A stretch of 64,000 nucleotides of DNA from assembly GCA_946902985.2 (NCBI GenBank), contig OX336395.1, forward strand, positions 16,160,708 to 16,224,707. The letters run 5' to 3'. Within the stretch, counting starts at the first letter, position 1. Each line of letters begins with the position of its first letter. This document shows positions 1 to 12,100 of the stretch, in pieces. The notes beneath the pieces were generated by a model, which worked only from the letters and a program-made list of their open reading frames with translations, was not told where the DNA came from and searched no databases. Both the position numbers and the translations under genes were made by a program. Origin of the DNA: Meconema thalassinum (taxonomy: Eukaryota; Arthropoda; Insecta; Orthoptera; Tettigoniidae).

Positions 1-1787
1 TTTTAATTCTTTGTTTTGTTTTGCAAGTCATTCAAAGTTTTATTTTAGATTTATTAATTTTCTTACAGTTTCTTCAAATTTCCCTGACATTTACAGGGAG
101 ACAAATTTCCCTTATTTCCACCTTCTGTCGCCACCATGAGTAGGAGAAGGGGTAATATGTTAAATTGATTTAGTGCCTTGATGTAATACGGCACCAAGAT
201 TTGTGAAAATAACTCAGCACTTGGGTGTTTATTTATCTGGAAAATACCTAGCAGCTAAAAGGCTAAACAGCTTGTGATGGCCCCTGAGGGGGTGGTCTCA
301 GTACAGATAGCCGTGTTTAGCTGTGCACTTGACCTTTAGTGCAGGGAGTTTGCCAAATACTTCCCTATCTGAGAACATTGACACGTCTGACAATCAGCGT
401 GGCAAATGTTTTATGCAGCAGTAGTATACTGGGGTAGCATGAAACCTTAAACATATAAACGTTTCCTAAGAGGTGGGATAACGACTTGATTGGTTGAAGT
501 CCTGAAAACATGTAAACAATCCTCTGCATAAGTCTGGGGACAACATACGCTTCGCCAGTTAGAAAAGGACTATGGTAGTCGTGGAGAAGTAAATAATAGT
601 TTCAAACATTAATTTAATGGACACAGACACACTATCATCAGTAGTTTTACAGGTAGATTAACTGTCACATCTAACACTTGCGTCATCATCACAATGAGAA
701 CGGCTATCACTATCATCATTCTTTTTTAAAAAACGTTGTAATATTCTGCCGGCCCATGACCCCTTTTGCATCTTTAATGGCTTTTAACTTCCGTTTTTGC
801 GCCCCGGATTTGTGGTTGAAATTACTTGTAGACATAATGATTAATGCTATAATAAAGCAACTATTGCATACACAAACTGTCTTGCGGAGGAAACACACTG
901 CAAGCACCTGTTAGGGTGACGTGACGTCAGCGGGCCGCGGTGTGAGGGAGAGGGGCAGCAACGTCATTGACCTTGATCCGAGTCGCAGAGGGCGGGCTCG
1001 GCGGGCAGTGTTCTGCTTCTGCACACGCACTGTGTCACGTGTTACTCACAGCTGTTGTACGCAACGCGCTGCATATCCAATGAACCAATTTATTTTAATC
1101 TGATGTAATATTTCATTGATACACATAAATCTAGTCCTAGTGATTTAATTATTGTTTTCTTTCTATGATTTATTAAAAATCTTCTACTTTTTATTGTTTT
1201 CCGTCCTTGCGGGCCCCGTTGCCGTAGCAACGGTAGCACCGGGCATGTGGGGGCCCTGAAATACACTCTACCCATCAGTTGGTGGATATTGGTCGAAATA
1301 TCCAGTCTAGCTCACCTTCCTTTCCGACATGACTCACATCTTAATATACTGTATAAATGCACTCTGTGAGAGGTCCCTAGGGCATTAAAGTCGTGCCCTG
1401 TGTCAAGGTGATGATAACTTAAAGTTTACATAAAAGCACGTACTATCGTATCCCTGGGGAGCTCGCCTATGTGATGTTAACACCGCATTTTCAACTACTT
1501 ATGTTGCAACACTGTACTAAGATTGCTCAACCTTCCAGTTGTCTTTCGTATTCCTAGACAACTATCACCGCTACTAGAATGCGCTAGTATGGACACGCTA
1601 CCAGTAATATTTGAATTATGACGCAGTTGTCTGTACATTTCTAGTCAAAAACGTAATAGCTGACAATAATCAACCGGTACAGAGGCGCTTCAAAATAGAA
1701 ATATATCATCCTACACTGATCAAAAAACTGCTTTTCATATGCCAATCATAAAACCGTGTTTCTTGCTGAGAGACGTCGGAGAATATG
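1..1787. other. Intergenic stretch, no gene recognised
   Basis: No convincing coding region, RNA gene or known repeat is visible; the open frames are short and without motifs. The only structured part is a GC-richer patch around 900-1270, listed separately. The stretch ends where the 3' tail of a LINE begins. Confidence 0.5.
900..1060. promoter_or_regulatory. Promoter-like GC-rich patch with CRE and E-box
   Basis: A perfect palindromic CRE (TGACGTCA) lies at 922-929, preceded by an overlapping TGACG half site. A perfect E-box CACGTG is at 1036-1041. The patch is much richer in G, C and CpG than its AT-rich surroundings. An RFX-type X-box (GTTGCCGTAGCAAC) follows at 1218-1231. No gene with a credible start is seen next to it, so a promoter or enhancer role is inference only. 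Confidence 0.3.
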
Positions 1788-2776
1788 ATTAGATTAGATT
1801 TGCATTTATCCATTTGATCAATGAATGAAAGAACTTACTGGTATATATTATTAATACTATAACTATGTATAACTTATTATAATAACAGATCTTAAGACAT
1901 ACAATCTTATTGGACAATTATTTACATCTAACTCTATTATCACAATATGAACACTTAATTCTATAAATACAACCACTAACAGCTAGGTATTACAATTAAA
2001 ATAGAAAAGTAAAATATATTTATAGATTTCATCACTCATATATGCTAAGATGTTCAACTACAGAGTAAAAACAATGGCCTGCAGATAAGCTTTCAACATT
2101 CTTTCTAAGATTTTCATTTTTTGGCAAATTTTATATACTGGGGTAGTTTATTGCATAATTTAACTCCTGTGTGAAAAGTTCCTTTTTGATATATGCGTGT
2201 GTGTGTGTGTGTGTGTGAAAAATGAATGTTTGGATTTTGTCTTGTGTTATGTTTATGAACATCATTGTTTGTTTTAAGAAAAATGTCTTTATTCATTAAA
2301 TTCTTAAAAAACATAATACTTTCAAATATATGAATGCAGGGCAGTGGGAGAATGTTTAAATCTTTAAACAGAGGTCTACATAATTCTCTAGTGTTTACAT
2401 TTGCCATAATTCTAATCGCCCTCTTTTGTATCCTAAACGTGCTTAGTACATCTGGTGACATACCCCATAATATGACCCCATATCTTAAGTATGAATGAAA
2501 ATAAGCAAAATAAGTATTTCTTAATGTGGGCATGCTAGTGCAAGTTTTCAAAATACGTAACGCAATGCACATCAATTCCAGTTTAGTATTCAGATATTGT
2601 ATATATTTATTCCATTTCAAGTCGTGTTGTATCCATAGTCCTAAAAACGTTGTTTCTGATTTATTTTCTATTTGATGACCATTTAACGTTATATTGGGCG
2701 TCGCAGGATTCCTATTCTGTATAGTGTGGAAATTTAGACATACTGTTTTTTTTTTTATAGTTTATTATGAGGCGAT
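1788..2776 (-). mobile_element. 3' part of a CR1/jockey-like LINE, cut by element 1
   Basis: This is the downstream half of a non-LTR retrotransposon on the minus strand. Its coding part is listed separately. The presumed 3' end near 1788 carries an AATCTAATCT-type tail, as many CR1-like LINEs do. At 2771-2776 the sequence GGCGAT is the left copy of the 6-bp duplication made by element 1. The upstream half resumes at 30570 on the other side. On the minus strand the bases join into one LINE reading frame, so one insertion split a single older element. Confidence 0.75.
2114..2776 (-). pseudogene. LINE reverse transcriptase, C-terminal part
   Basis: The frame encodes the C-terminal thumb and tail of a non-LTR reverse transcriptase, with the usual 'FLGLWIQHDLKW' and 'LRYGVILWG' type motifs and a Leu-Pro ending, then a stop at 2114. 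Upstream of 2745 the frame changes at an 11-base A run (minus strand), so the gene is frameshifted. The motif C block (FADDT) lies across element 1 at about 30640-30680. The catalytic core between endonuclease and motif C is missing, so the LINE was dead before or apart from the split. Confidence 0.75.
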
Positions 2777-2998
2777 AGTAGGATATAAAGGGCGGTTCTG
2801 GGGCAGGGGCTAATGGGCAAGATGGCCACCGCGCGCAATCACTCTATGTTATTCTTATGGAGGGGTCAGTCAGAGCTGGGGCAGGGGCTAATGGGCAAGA
2901 TGGCGGCCGTGTCCTGAGACCATGAATGATGTCACAGGGGGAGTTCGGCCGTGTAGTTGCTAAATGGAATATTTATTATTATTATTATTATTATTATT
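2777..2998. repeat. Element 1 left terminus with subterminal direct repeats
   Basis: Two direct copies of a roughly 31-bp GC-rich motif lie at about 2797-2828 and 2876-2907, about 80 bp apart. Each contains CAAGATGG followed by CCACC or CGGCC. The second is a close match to the YY1/Pleiohomeotic consensus AAGATGGCGGC. The right terminus carries the inverse pair at about 30440-30550. The block ends in a (TTA)n tract at about 2971-2999. Confidence 0.7.
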
Positions 2999-4487
2999 AG
3001 ACTGGTTAATCGCCTTAATTCATCCACTACATAAAAAAGGCTCAAAAATTGATGTCAATAGTTATAGGGGGATCTCATTGTTGTCTGTCACATATAAAAT
3101 ATTTGCCAAACTACTTTTAAACAGACTTGAACCACAGATCGAACCACAGCTTGGCGAGTTCCAAGGAGGTTTCAGAAGGAATAGATCGTGTGCAGAACAA
3201 ATTCTTAGTTTAAAATTGATATTAAAATATTACAACAACAGGCCAAAGAATATCTTTATCTCATTCGTTGATTTTCAGAAAGCGTATGATTCAGTGGATA
3301 GGGATACTGTTTTTGACACATTGAAGGAATACCAAGTTGATCAAAAAACCATAAATTTAATAAAACTTACATTAACTAATACGATTTCCAGAGTCAAATT
3401 TTTAAATGAAGTTAGCGAGCCCTTCGAGGTAAAAACTGGGCTAAGACAAGGGGACAGTCTATCACCACTGCTTTTCAATTTGGTCTTGGATAAAGTCATG
3501 AGGACGTTTTGGGAGAAGAACGATTCAAGTGCTAAAATTGGTACAAAGAATAAGAACCTCAGAGTCAAAGGTTTAGCATTTGCTGACGACGTAGCGTTGT
3601 TTGCTGAATCAGAACAAGAAGCTATTAACCAAATTGATCAGTTAAAAGAAACGGCGGAAAAAGCGGGCTTACAGATTTCGTTGGTAAAAACAGAGATGAT
3701 GACAAGTGATCAGAAATACACTAAGAAAATGATAAAAACAAATTATGGGAGCACCAGGGTCACTGACCGATTTAAATATCTTGGAGAAATAATTAGTAGC
3801 AATGGGACGGATAAATTGGCAATCGAGAACAAAAAAGGGAAATTGGAAAGATTAAATTTTTGTACAAAAAATATATACAATAAAAAGAACCTGTCTATCA
3901 ATGCAAAATTACGACATTTTAATACTGTTGTTAGACCAGTCATCTTGTACGGCATGGAAACTACAAATATAACCGGAATGGAGAATTTGCTCAAGATAGA
4001 AAGAAGAATTTTAAGAAGGATTTATGGTCCTAGGAAAACACAGGAAGGTTATAGACTGAGATCGAATGCAGAAATTTATAGTAAAATCGACAACCTTGAA
4101 GTGATGATCAGAAAACGGCGACTTCAGTTCTACGGACATATGGTCCGCATGGATTGCTCAAGGTTAAACAAACAAATTTTTGATAAAATCTGGAACTATA
4201 AAGGACAAGGAGGCTATGTAAAACAAATGAAAGAAGAACTTCAAAAATTCAAAATTACTGAAGAAGATTGTCTAAATCGAATAGAGTACAGAAAAAAAAT
4301 TTTTGGTCTCAAAATTCTTGTCGGGGAGAAGAAAAATCTCAACTGAGGAGAATGGACTGCTGAAAGAAGAGCTGCACAGTCGACCAGGATGAAAGACTTC
4401 TGGAAGAGAAAGAAGGAAACTAGACCTATAAAGAAGTGATATTTGCGTGGTCCTTGTTGGCCTGTCCGCGGTGTATATATATATATA
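2999..4487 (+). mobile_element. 5'-truncated RTE-like LINE inserted in the (TTA)n tract of element 1
   Basis: The left arm has this stretch between (TTA)n and GGTAATTAAT. The right arm passes directly from GGTAATTAAT (inverse) into an uninterrupted (TAA)n at 30328-30373. The insert therefore arrived after the palindrome formed, within a trinucleotide repeat. It starts inside the reverse transcriptase domain (5' truncation) and ends in a short (TA)n tract, as expected for target-primed reverse transcription. The AT-rich microsatellite target hides the exact duplication. Confidence 0.75.
3000..4346 (+). pseudogene. Non-LTR reverse transcriptase, N-terminally truncated
   Basis: About 447 codons remain open. 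They cover fingers-palm motifs (SYRGISLLSVTYKIFAK; SFVDFQKAYDSVDR), the 'LRQGDSLSPLLFN' block, the catalytic FADD box (LAFADDVALF) at about residues 204-213 counted from 2964, and the thumb with 'RFKYLGEIIS'. The C-terminal tail has the 'RRILRRIYGPRK' and 'RRLQFYGHMVRM' motifs common in RTE-like elements. The endonuclease domain and the start are missing. The methionine at 2964 belongs to the host (TTA)n flank, which adds an artificial leucine run. The intact frame suggests a recent insertion. The clade call (RTE-like) comes from motif style only. Confidence 0.8.
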
Positions 4488-5875
4488 TTAGGTAATTAAT
4501 AATTGATCATGTATAATCAAGACCAGCCTTATATTGTCAACCACTTAGTGTAGTGACTAGCATTCTTGGAGGTCATTCCTGAGGTTCGAATCCCGGCTCA
4601 GCCAAGAAATGTAATTCTGGTCTCAGAACTGGAACGGGGTACACTCAGCCTTGTGAGGCAAAACTGACAGGAGCTGGGTTTTGATACCTACCTCGACCAT
4701 TTTGGAAGTAGTTTTCTGTGGTTTCCCACTTTTACTCCTTGCAAATGCTTGGATAGGTCCTAAATTAAGACCACGGCCACCTCTTTCCCAATCCTCATCT
4801 GAATTACAAATACACACACTAATACAACCAGCACAATGACACAGGTTATCAGACCTATTCCACACTGATCCAGGTACATGGGAACAGAATAATCACGATG
4901 TCAAAGCCCTCTCAAATGAAACAACAACAACAACTACATGTCTTCCTTGTGGTGTAGTGGCTAGCATTCTTGCATGTCACTGCTTAAGCCTGAATTTGAT
5001 TCTCTGCTCAGCCAAGAAATGTAATTCTGGTCTCAGAACTGGAACGGAGTACACTCACCCTTGTGAGGCAAAACTGACAGGAGCTGGGTTTTGATTCCTA
5101 CCTCAACCATTTTGGAAGTTGTTTTCTGTGGTTTCCCACTTTTACTCCATGCAAATGCTTGGATAGTTCCTAAATTAAGACCACGGCCGCCTCTTTCCCA
5201 ATCCTCATCTGAATTACAAATACACACACTAATACAGCCATTGCTGTTACACAGGTTATTAGACAAATTCAACACTCAACCAAGTACGCGGGGCTACATG
5301 ACTATGAAATCACAAAACTCCTAAAAGAACGGGGTACACTCAGCCTTGTGAGGCAAAACTGAGAAGAGACGGGTTCAATTCCTACCTCACTCATTCTAAG
5401 AGTGGTTTTCTGTGGTTTTCCACTCTTACCCTCTTAAGCAAATGCCGGCATGGTACCTAACTTAAGGCTACAGCTGCTTCCTACCCAATACCTACCTCTA
5501 TTACAAATGCATACAGTAGTACAGACATCACAGTGACACAGGTTATCAGACAGCTTTTACATACACCCAAGTTCACAGGGATACATGACTACGAAATCAC
5601 AAAACTCCTAAAAGAACGGGGTACACTCAGCCTTGTGAGACAAAACTGAGAAGAGACGGGTTCAATTCCTACCTCACTCATTCTAAGAGTGTTTTTCTGT
5701 GGGTTTCCTCTCTTACACTCTTAAGGAAATGCCGGGATGGTACCTAACTTAAGGCTACAGCTGCTTCCTACCCAATACCTACCTCTATTACAAATACATA
5801 CAGTAGTACAGACATTACAGTGACACAGGTTATCAGACAGCTCTTTCATACACTCAAGTTCATAGGGTTACAAAC

Positions 5876-6143
5876 CAAGAGGTATTAAGACTAGTGAGAG
5901 AGAAGAGATGTTTCTGGTGACTGTTAATGAAGAGAAGAGATAGGTTGGTAGGACACATACTAAGGCACCCAGGAATAGCAAGCTTAGTTATGGAAGGAAG
6001 GGGTCAAAGGGCAAGAACTGTAGGGGTAGACCATGTTTAGAATATGTTAAACAGATTGCCTTGGAAGTAGGGTATTGTAGCTACAGTATATAGGGATGAA
6101 ATGATTAGCTCATCAATCAGTCAAAAGACTGAAGATGAAAACA
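5876..6143 (+). mobile_element. RTE-like LINE tail fragment inside element 1
   Basis: This stretch is clearly homologous to 35878-36165, which encodes the C-terminal tail of a non-LTR reverse transcriptase (motifs resembling NEEVL, RRDWFVGHI and GRPRLEY). Here the frame is disrupted by indels. It ends with the same 'AGTCAAAAGACTGAAGA' 3' end. A mirrored copy lies at about 28690-28955. Confidence 0.65.
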
Positions 6144-6287
6144 TCAATATAGAATTTGGAATTAAGTTACTTACCTCAGTAATGCATATCTTATGTTGAT
6201 AATCTTGTTACGATGTTTTAACATTTCTAACCACACGCTACTCATGAACTATATGTCACTATTTATTTCCTATTCAACTACAAGGGA

Positions 6288-6545
6288 CTGATGATCATGG
6301 TGTCTCAACCACTTATCGTGAATGATACACTCTCAACTACACGGGTCTGATGACCATGGTGTTTCAACACACTGACGTGAAAGATACACTCTCAACTATA
6401 CTGAGCTGATGACCATGGTGTCTCACCCCCACTAACGTGAATGATACACTCTCAACTACACGAGGCTGATGACCATGGTGTCTCAACCCACTAACGTGAA
6501 TGATACACTCTCAACTACACGGGGCTGATGACTATGATGTCTTAC
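6288..6545. repeat. 58-bp tandem repeat, about 5 copies (left arm)
   Basis: Units of 58-59 bp contain 'TGATGACCATGGTGTCTCA' and 'GAATGATACACTCTCAACTA', with a few substitutions per unit. The mirrored array in the right arm lies at about 28268-28540. Confidence 0.8.
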
Positions 6546-8752
6546 CACACATACATGCTATAACGCGTGATTGATGATTGAATTTTGTTACAAGTTTTGA
6601 TTGAATTTTGTTACAAGTTTAAACAATTCATTTGCAAGCGAACACTATGTGAGTTGAAAGGCGACTGTTATCTCCAGCGTACTGTGGGAGCTTGGTAGGT
6701 GCAAGTTCGCAGAAATTTGATAGCTTACATTGCGTGTAATCTCCGAGGCTGAAGGCTTGGCTCTTGACTGTTAGTGAAACTTTTATATGAATTTTGAATA
6801 CAGAATTTAACCTTGGTTGTCTTAAAAAATGGATTTTGTGGTTTCCCACTTCTACTCCAAGCAAATGTCGGAATGGTTCCTAAATTAATGCCGGGGCAGC
6901 CTCCTTCCCAATCCTTACATGAATAACTAATACACACAATCCTACAGACACCACAATAACACAGATTATCGCATACATTTTGCATACACCCAAGTACAGG
7001 GGTATAAAAGACCACGATGTCTAAGCCCTTCATAACAACAACAACAACAACAACGTCGTAACATGAGACTGTACAAAGTAGACTATCATAAGAGACGACC
7101 TCGTTGTGTAGTGGCTAGCATTCTAGGTCGTCACCTTGGAGGCCTGAGTTTGATTTCCGGCTCTGCCAAGAAATTTAATCTTGGTCTACATTAGGCTTTG
7201 TAAGGAAAAACTGAGAGGAGGTTTTCCTTGGTTTCCCACTTGTACTTCAGGTGAATACCGGGATGATTCTTAATTTAAGTGTCCGCCTGCATCCTTTCCA
7301 ATCCTCATCCAATTACTAATACACACACTACTGCAGTCATCACAATAACACATGCTATCACACAAATCCTATACACCACGATGTCTAAACCCCTCAAATG
7401 AAATGCATATGTACAGTACTTCGAATTGACAGGTGAAAAGCTAATGGAAGTAGGATACTTTTTACTACTTAGAAAGCAAAATAACTAGTGATGGACGATG
7501 CAAAGAGGATATATTATGAATTGAAGCCAATGGCCATAGCTGGGCATTTTTGATTTAACGCCCGAGGTCTCCCAACAAGTTCAATTTCAGTTAGATCCAA
7601 CTTTAGTTACCAAATGCTACTGTCACTAACTCCAAGTGGCGAACGTTGGAACTTAATAGAGCGTTACTAATTAACCAATATCGCCTATAAATTTTACTAC
7701 ACACTGCCAATTGCAGTGCTAGGTTCCTTTACGTGGAACAAATGTATGACATGGGACGGCAGGCTTTACTCCCCGCCCCTCCGAAGGAATGCATACTAAA
7801 GGAATTAGCGCTTTTAAAAATCCCACGACTTTGTCAGGGTTTGAACCCGTTATCTTGAGCACAGCTATTAACTACACCACCGATACCGCTACATTGACAT
7901 AGGTAATCACGCATATTCCAGAAACATTATGTACATGGGTTTTAATAAATAGTCACTATCGGATAAGCCCTAAAATGTGACCCTGTGGCTAATTGGTTAG
8001 CATGGTAGACTTTGACCTTGAGGGATTTAGCTTTCACTCCTAGGATTTTAATTTGTTATGGAAATAGGAAACATAATTATGGCAAGAAAGGTTGAGGCTA
8101 AGAACTGCAGTGTAGTTCAAGGTTCGAATATGCTAAACAGATTGTCTTAGATGTAGCTTAAATTAGCTTGAGCAGGGAGTAACTACCAACCTTGTGAAGA
8201 AAGCTGAGACGTGATAAACTCATTTCTACCTCACTCATATTGTTTCATGGTTTTACCACTTTTATTTAAGGCAAATGCATGGATGATTCTTAACTTAAGG
8301 CTATGACTGTCTCGTTCCCAATCCTCACTTAAGTTTAAAAATCTATACACCAATAACTATGCAGGAATCATTTATCTATTGGTTCTTTATTATTGGAGTC
8401 GTTGCTCATATAGGTAAGAAACGGGTCATACTATACTTTCAACTGCACTAGTTTCAACTACTTTTCAAGGCCACGCTCACCGAGCATTGCCGAAGACTGC
8501 CGAAAGTTAACGATTGGATTAAGAGTGTCAGGCGGGTAACAAGAAACACAAGCGGTACCCATGCAATAGTTTTATTAATTACATATATCTACAATTTCTA
8601 CATATAATACACTCTTTTCTTTATTTTAATAACATTCATTTTCATTTTTCTACATTTTAACTTAAATTTTTGCTTAAATCTCTTAGGTCCCTTTTGTATT
8701 CATTTGTTTAATACGAACAGGGCAGCCCAAATTCTTGATTTGTCATGCATAA

Positions 8753-9183
8753 TTACACACAGAACACAACTCTTTCCTTATTTTTGCTTGGTGTAGTTTT
8801 AAGAGCATCCAGCTTAATTTTGATCCGATAATTCAAATCTGTATCCGAATCTTCTAGTTCCTTTTCCAGCCAGTAATTGGATATAAACAAAGAGTCAATA
8901 TTCTCCACTTCCAACACATATCTAACTTTATGTCTATATACTATTGGTTTTATTCCCTTAATAATTAGTTCTGTTCCTTTTTCCAAACTTTCTAACCGGG
9001 AGCACTTTCGGATTTTTATTTGGCCTTTGATTTCCTGCATAGTGATGTTATTAAGCAGATCAACGTCACCTTGCGTATACGATGTCGACTCTACTCTATA
9101 GTCTGTTTGAATGCTTGTGAACAACTTAAAATTCTCGATTTTAGCAAACGAGTTACCATTAAATGTAGTAATTCCATTGGTGT
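8753..9183 (-). pseudogene. C-terminal part of the element 1 large gene, left copy
   Basis: About 143 codons match the C-terminus of the intact right-arm gene (ending 26063), including the stop. The gene is interrupted at 9183/9184 by the LTR retrotransposon and resumes at 20293. The 4 bp GTGT at 9180-9183 is duplicated at 20293-20296, so the separation is explained entirely by that insertion. The segment has no promoter of its own and is probably silent or read-through only. Confidence 0.9.
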
Positions 9184-12100
9184 TGTACCCGTTCGTCCTG
9201 GGGATGCGATGACCCATCTGCTATAACATCACATCCCTGGAGTTCCAGGACAGAGCGGAGTTAAATGAACCTCTAGTCAAATAAGGAATGTGTCGGAAAT
9301 TCAGCTGAGTTCTTGAAAAAGCAGTGGGTTTCACGAGACAAAGTATCTCTAGGGTCGTTACGGGCTTAAGTTAATAAAAATAATTCAAATATAAATGGGC
9401 GCCATCAACTGAATTCCTAGCAAAACCACTTCCTTTCCGGATAAGCCTTACTCCAGACAAGGAAAGAAAAAGGAACATCACACCATCATCAGATCACAAC
9501 TAAGATAAAAACAAATTTATTTTACTTTGAAAGTCAGACAGACATTTTAAATATAATTCCTACCTAAGAGTATGGTCGAATGCAAAGTTAAATTGTCATT
9601 GTCCAAAAAATCGAACCATCTCCTTTCTAATGCAAAATTATTTCAATCCACTTATCAAGAAAAATGTATAAAGTTCTCTTGGGTTCTCAGGATCACTGTA
9701 TCACTATGTCTTTCGTCACTGACATTTGTGAAACCTGAGACCTAATTCTCTTTAATTTAACATCAATGTGGATTTAATTAAGTTACTAATCTGCCTAAAC
9801 ATACACATATAATAATCACTCATGTTAAATATCACATAAATTATGGTTTGCATGGTATAATTTGAACGTAGAACATGTTAATCAAATGTTCCTAAACATT
9901 GAATAATTAATTTACATTATTTACATCGTCATTAATCTCTTATCTGTGAATTACAGAAAATTCAAATTCTCATTGGTCATCCTCATCATTATTATCAAAA
10001 TTAAATATTTCTTACATTAATTCTCACTTCAAAATTCCAAATATTCCTGTCAGAATCGTTAATTCCTCACCATTACATCATTTAAATTCACATTTCAAGT
10101 TGCAATTCCTTCGAATTATCTCTCAATTAAATTTATTTAATTGCATATAAATTCATTTATCATCAGCTTCTTTAATTAATCATCACCTTCTAATTCAGTT
10201 ATTCATCATCATTACAATCGTCTAATAATTCATTTCAATCAGTTTAATTAATTCAATCTTTAATTCATCCACTTATTTAATTCATCGATTTATTTCAAAA
10301 TTTAATTTATCAACTTATTTAAATTTCAATCATCTGGTTATTTAGATTTTATTATTTCATCTAGTCATTCTGATTTTTATTTCATTAGGTCAGATCGTTA
10401 ATATGCTTAAATCTCAGATTATTATTTCATTAATTATTATTTTCAGAAAATCTTGTATTATCAACTTCATTTATTTGTTTAATTTCCTAACAAATTGTTT
10501 AATAAGGTTTATAGAACGTTGTCTTACAGTTTTATTACTTCCAAGTTATATCTCGTATTTAATTTATCATGCCAAAAATATTATTGTCTCCACGACATCA
10601 CGTTGGATCTAACTATCCACAACGACATTATATTTCTTCAATATTCCAAATATCACATTTGAATATAAGAATTACTACAAAAACTCCATAAATATTCAGC
10701 ACATACAGCATGAATCTCAACAAATACGCTAGACTGGGTACAACGACCTCATGTCCGCTTCAAAATACATTATCAACGTTGCAACTACCAAATGGCAAAT
10801 TCCACAAAATGCCTATCACAAACTTCATTTAACCACGTTGCATGATCTACAAAAATATATAAATGGCTTCAAATTATTAACGCACATAATCTCCAATGAC
10901 TGTAATTACTCTGATCACATCTAGACAACTTCTTAAACAATTGGAAAAATATTACTTCAGTAATTTATGATCTGTTTTCAAATAGCATAAATTCTCTTTC
11001 ACAAGTTTCATAATTCACATCGTAGAAAAACACCAATGTGCTATAATCTCTCACATCAAAATCTGCAATACTGATCTGCCTTAAAATAATTATGACCATT
11101 AATGATTAATCTTATAAGATTCAATTACTTTAAATCCTTCTCAAAGGTATCAAACACAATTATAAAAATCATCAAAGCATCAGCTGTGACAGCTGTTAAA
11201 TCTGAAATTACTCTCAAAAGAGTATAGCAACAAAATATTGGATTGGCAAACAAGAATTACTAAATGCAATCCTGTTGACATTTATCGTTACTTTATTTAA
11301 CAAAATTTCGACTGATATGTGACTAGTAGTTCCTTGTTTAATTCACTTACATCTCGTGTACATTCGGATGATAAAATGAGTTCCTCAATGGCGAGTAAGA
11401 TGTGTAACCACCGTGCAATCGTATAAATACGAAGGACCTCGCCCCGTCGACTTGGATGATAGTTCCCTGAACGGTGGGTAAGGTGAGTAGCCACCATACA
11501 ATCGTATAAATACGAAGGACCCCACCTCGTAGGCTATATGAGTGAATGTACTAGAAAGGAATCAACAAGTTTCTAGTTGTCATATAAAAGCGACGTTCAT
11601 TCACTAAAGTGAATAACTTCTTAATATCTCCAAACAATCCAATGGAAAAATCCCTACTGATGAATAATACACACTCGCTAGTATGCAATGAACTGACGAA
11701 GTAGTTTCTGATAATCAATTGCAGATCACGAGTTCGAAATACTCGCTACTCAAAAAAAAACTATTCATGAAAAATATCCTAGCTGGAAAAATGTCTATAA
11801 GACCAAACATCTTCTTAATAAAGCCAAACAACGGTGAGAATATCGAATAATGATGCCTGCCATATCATATGGTCACTCCATACTCTAGCAAATTCGAAGT
11901 ATATAAATTCAAACCATGTCTTAATAATCAAATCACTCCTATTAGAAAAATATACATGTGTGCCCAGTATTCATGAAAATAATCGTATCAGGTAGATAGA
12001 ACTCTTACAATACCTTTCATTATCAGTTGTAATATAATTTCCAAGATCGTCGATTTTCCCTACCTAAAGATTTCTCGTAAGATCGGCGTGAATATCATTT

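Larger units (their letters stand above)
4545..8360. repeat. SINE and LINE debris filling the outer left arm of element 1
   Basis: At least six related tRNA-derived SINE copies occur, for example about 4545-4937, 4940-5325, 5330-5615, 5617-5875, 6780-7060 and 7095-7400. They share a tRNA-like head (box B GGTTCGAATCC in the first copy). They also share a body with 'GGTTTCCCACTTTTACTCC' and a CCACGGCC...TCCCAATCC block. A different tRNA-like SINE head, read on the minus strand, lies at about 7735-7905. Fragments of an RTE-like LINE tail are at about 5876-6143 and 8060-8165. The whole set is mirrored in the right arm, so it was present before the arms became inverted copies or has been homogenised since. 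No gene is seen. Confidence 0.65.

Noticed and set aside
4623..7033. Several 75-100 codon frames in the outer arms of element 1
   Set aside because: They run through SINE bodies, recur in every SINE copy and have no domain.
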